Source: an uncultured Eubacteriales bacterium
Lineage (GTDB): Bacteria; Bacillota; Clostridia; Peptostreptococcales; Anaerovoracaceae
Reading direction: 5' to 3'
Length of the DNA stretch: 13,812 bases
Assembly: GCA_902797405.1 (NCBI GenBank)
Contig: CADBSP010000014.1
Location: 1-13,812 of the forward strand
Position 1 is the stretch's first letter; the number at the start of each line of letters is the position of its first letter. Below, piece by piece: positions 13,572 to 13,812 of the stretch. The notes under the pieces are model-generated. The model saw only the letters and a program-made list of their open reading frames with translations, was not told the origin of the DNA and did not search any database. Position numbers and translations under genes: made by a program.

Positions 13572-13578
13572 TCTCTCC
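13572..13578 (-). promoter_or_regulatory. Ribosome binding site that sets the CWB2 protein start
   Basis: GGAGAGA on the minus strand with a 5-nt spacer to the ATG at 13566. It falls inside the coding part of the longer frame that starts at 13641, whose ATG has no comparable site. Confidence 0.75.
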
Positions 13579-13670
13579 GATTCTCACTCTGACGTCGTTG
13601 GGTCTATATACCGCAAACTCAACAAGCTGCGACCTTAGCATAATGAATCCAAATATGATCTAATAACACA

Positions 13671-13700
13671 AGTATAACATTTGTCAGTGCGCCCTGTCTA
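13671..13700 (-). promoter_or_regulatory. Predicted promoter of the CWB2 protein gene
   Basis: Minus strand: TAGACA (13700-13695), an 18-bp spacer, then TATACT (13676-13671) preceded by TGT, an extended -10. Transcription would start near 13664, giving a leader of about 98 nt to the ATG at 13566. Confidence 0.55.
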
Positions 13701-13710
13701 TACATCATTA

Positions 13711-13752
13711 AAACAAATAAACAAAGAAGCTCACGCGCGGAGCGTGAGCTTC
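13711..13752 (-). terminator. Intrinsic terminator, probably of a gene beyond the right edge
   Basis: GAAGCTCACGC (13726-13736) and GCGTGAGCTTC (13742-13752) form a perfect 11-bp stem with a 5-base loop. On the minus strand the stem is followed directly by TTTGTTTATTTGTTTT. On the plus strand a T run starts only after AAAGTTC, so a weaker plus-strand role is possible. It separates the CWB2 gene from whatever lies to the right. Confidence 0.8.
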
Positions 13753-13763
13753 AAAGTTCTTTT

Positions 13764-13812
13764 TTATAATGCGTAGGATTTTTCGTTCATAGCTAGGAAG
13801 CAAGCAGCCGAG
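13764..13812 (-). CDS. Possible C-terminal end of a gene running off the right edge
   Basis: On the minus strand one frame is open from the window edge and ends SAACFLAMNEKSYAL with a TAA at 13766-13764, twelve bases before the terminator stem. The distance to the terminator fits a real gene end, but 15 residues are too few to judge and the product cannot be named. Confidence 0.3.
   Translation of the reverse strand, partial: SAACFLAMNEKSYAL

Overview
The window reads as a chromosomal segment of a low-to-moderate GC anaerobic Firmicute, most likely in the Clostridia (Eubacteriales). The basis is AGGAG-type ribosome sites, TTGACA/TATAAT-like promoters, intrinsic terminators, a scpA-scpB pair, a QueT transporter and a secreted protein with three CWB2 cell-wall-binding repeats. 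Placement below class level is not possible from the sequence alone. No transposase, phage gene, CRISPR array, tRNA or rRNA was seen.

Layout from left to right. Positions 1-266 hold two tandem 93-bp copies of a palindromic repeat. uvrC (267-2822, minus) is about 250 residues longer than usual because of four low-complexity insertions, one encoded by a hexanucleotide microsatellite. Next come a 58/61-bp tandem repeat (about 2825-3075), a D-alanyl-D-alanine carboxypeptidase with a long acidic stalk (3103-4779, minus) and serC (4877-5992, minus). serA (6176-7375, plus) is divergent from serC, and their predicted promoters overlap. Between serA and scpB lies a bidirectional terminator nested in a long inverted repeat. 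Then scpB (7612-8283), scpA (8303-9139), a degenerate amidohydrolase (9241-10335) and queT (10443-10979), all minus. queT has a structured leader that may be a preQ1-type riboswitch, preceded by seven 23-bp tandem repeats (11132-11287). A terminator (11341-11371) closes a secreted transglutaminase-like/CWB2 protein (11413-13566, minus). The right edge carries its promoter and a further terminator that probably serves a gene running off the window.

Functionally this is mostly core housekeeping: nucleotide excision repair (UvrC), peptidoglycan trimming (DacA/DacF type), serine synthesis (SerA and SerC, two of the three steps; serB is not here), chromosome condensation (ScpA/ScpB) and queuosine-precursor uptake (QueT). 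The unusual content lies in the non-coding and low-complexity DNA: almost every long intergenic gap holds a different tandem or inverted repeat, and repeat expansion has also entered the uvrC reading frame. I do not see a clear new defence or mobile system. The best candidates for something undescribed are the queT leader with its related upstream repeat array, and the amidohydrolase-fold protein that has lost its metal ligands.
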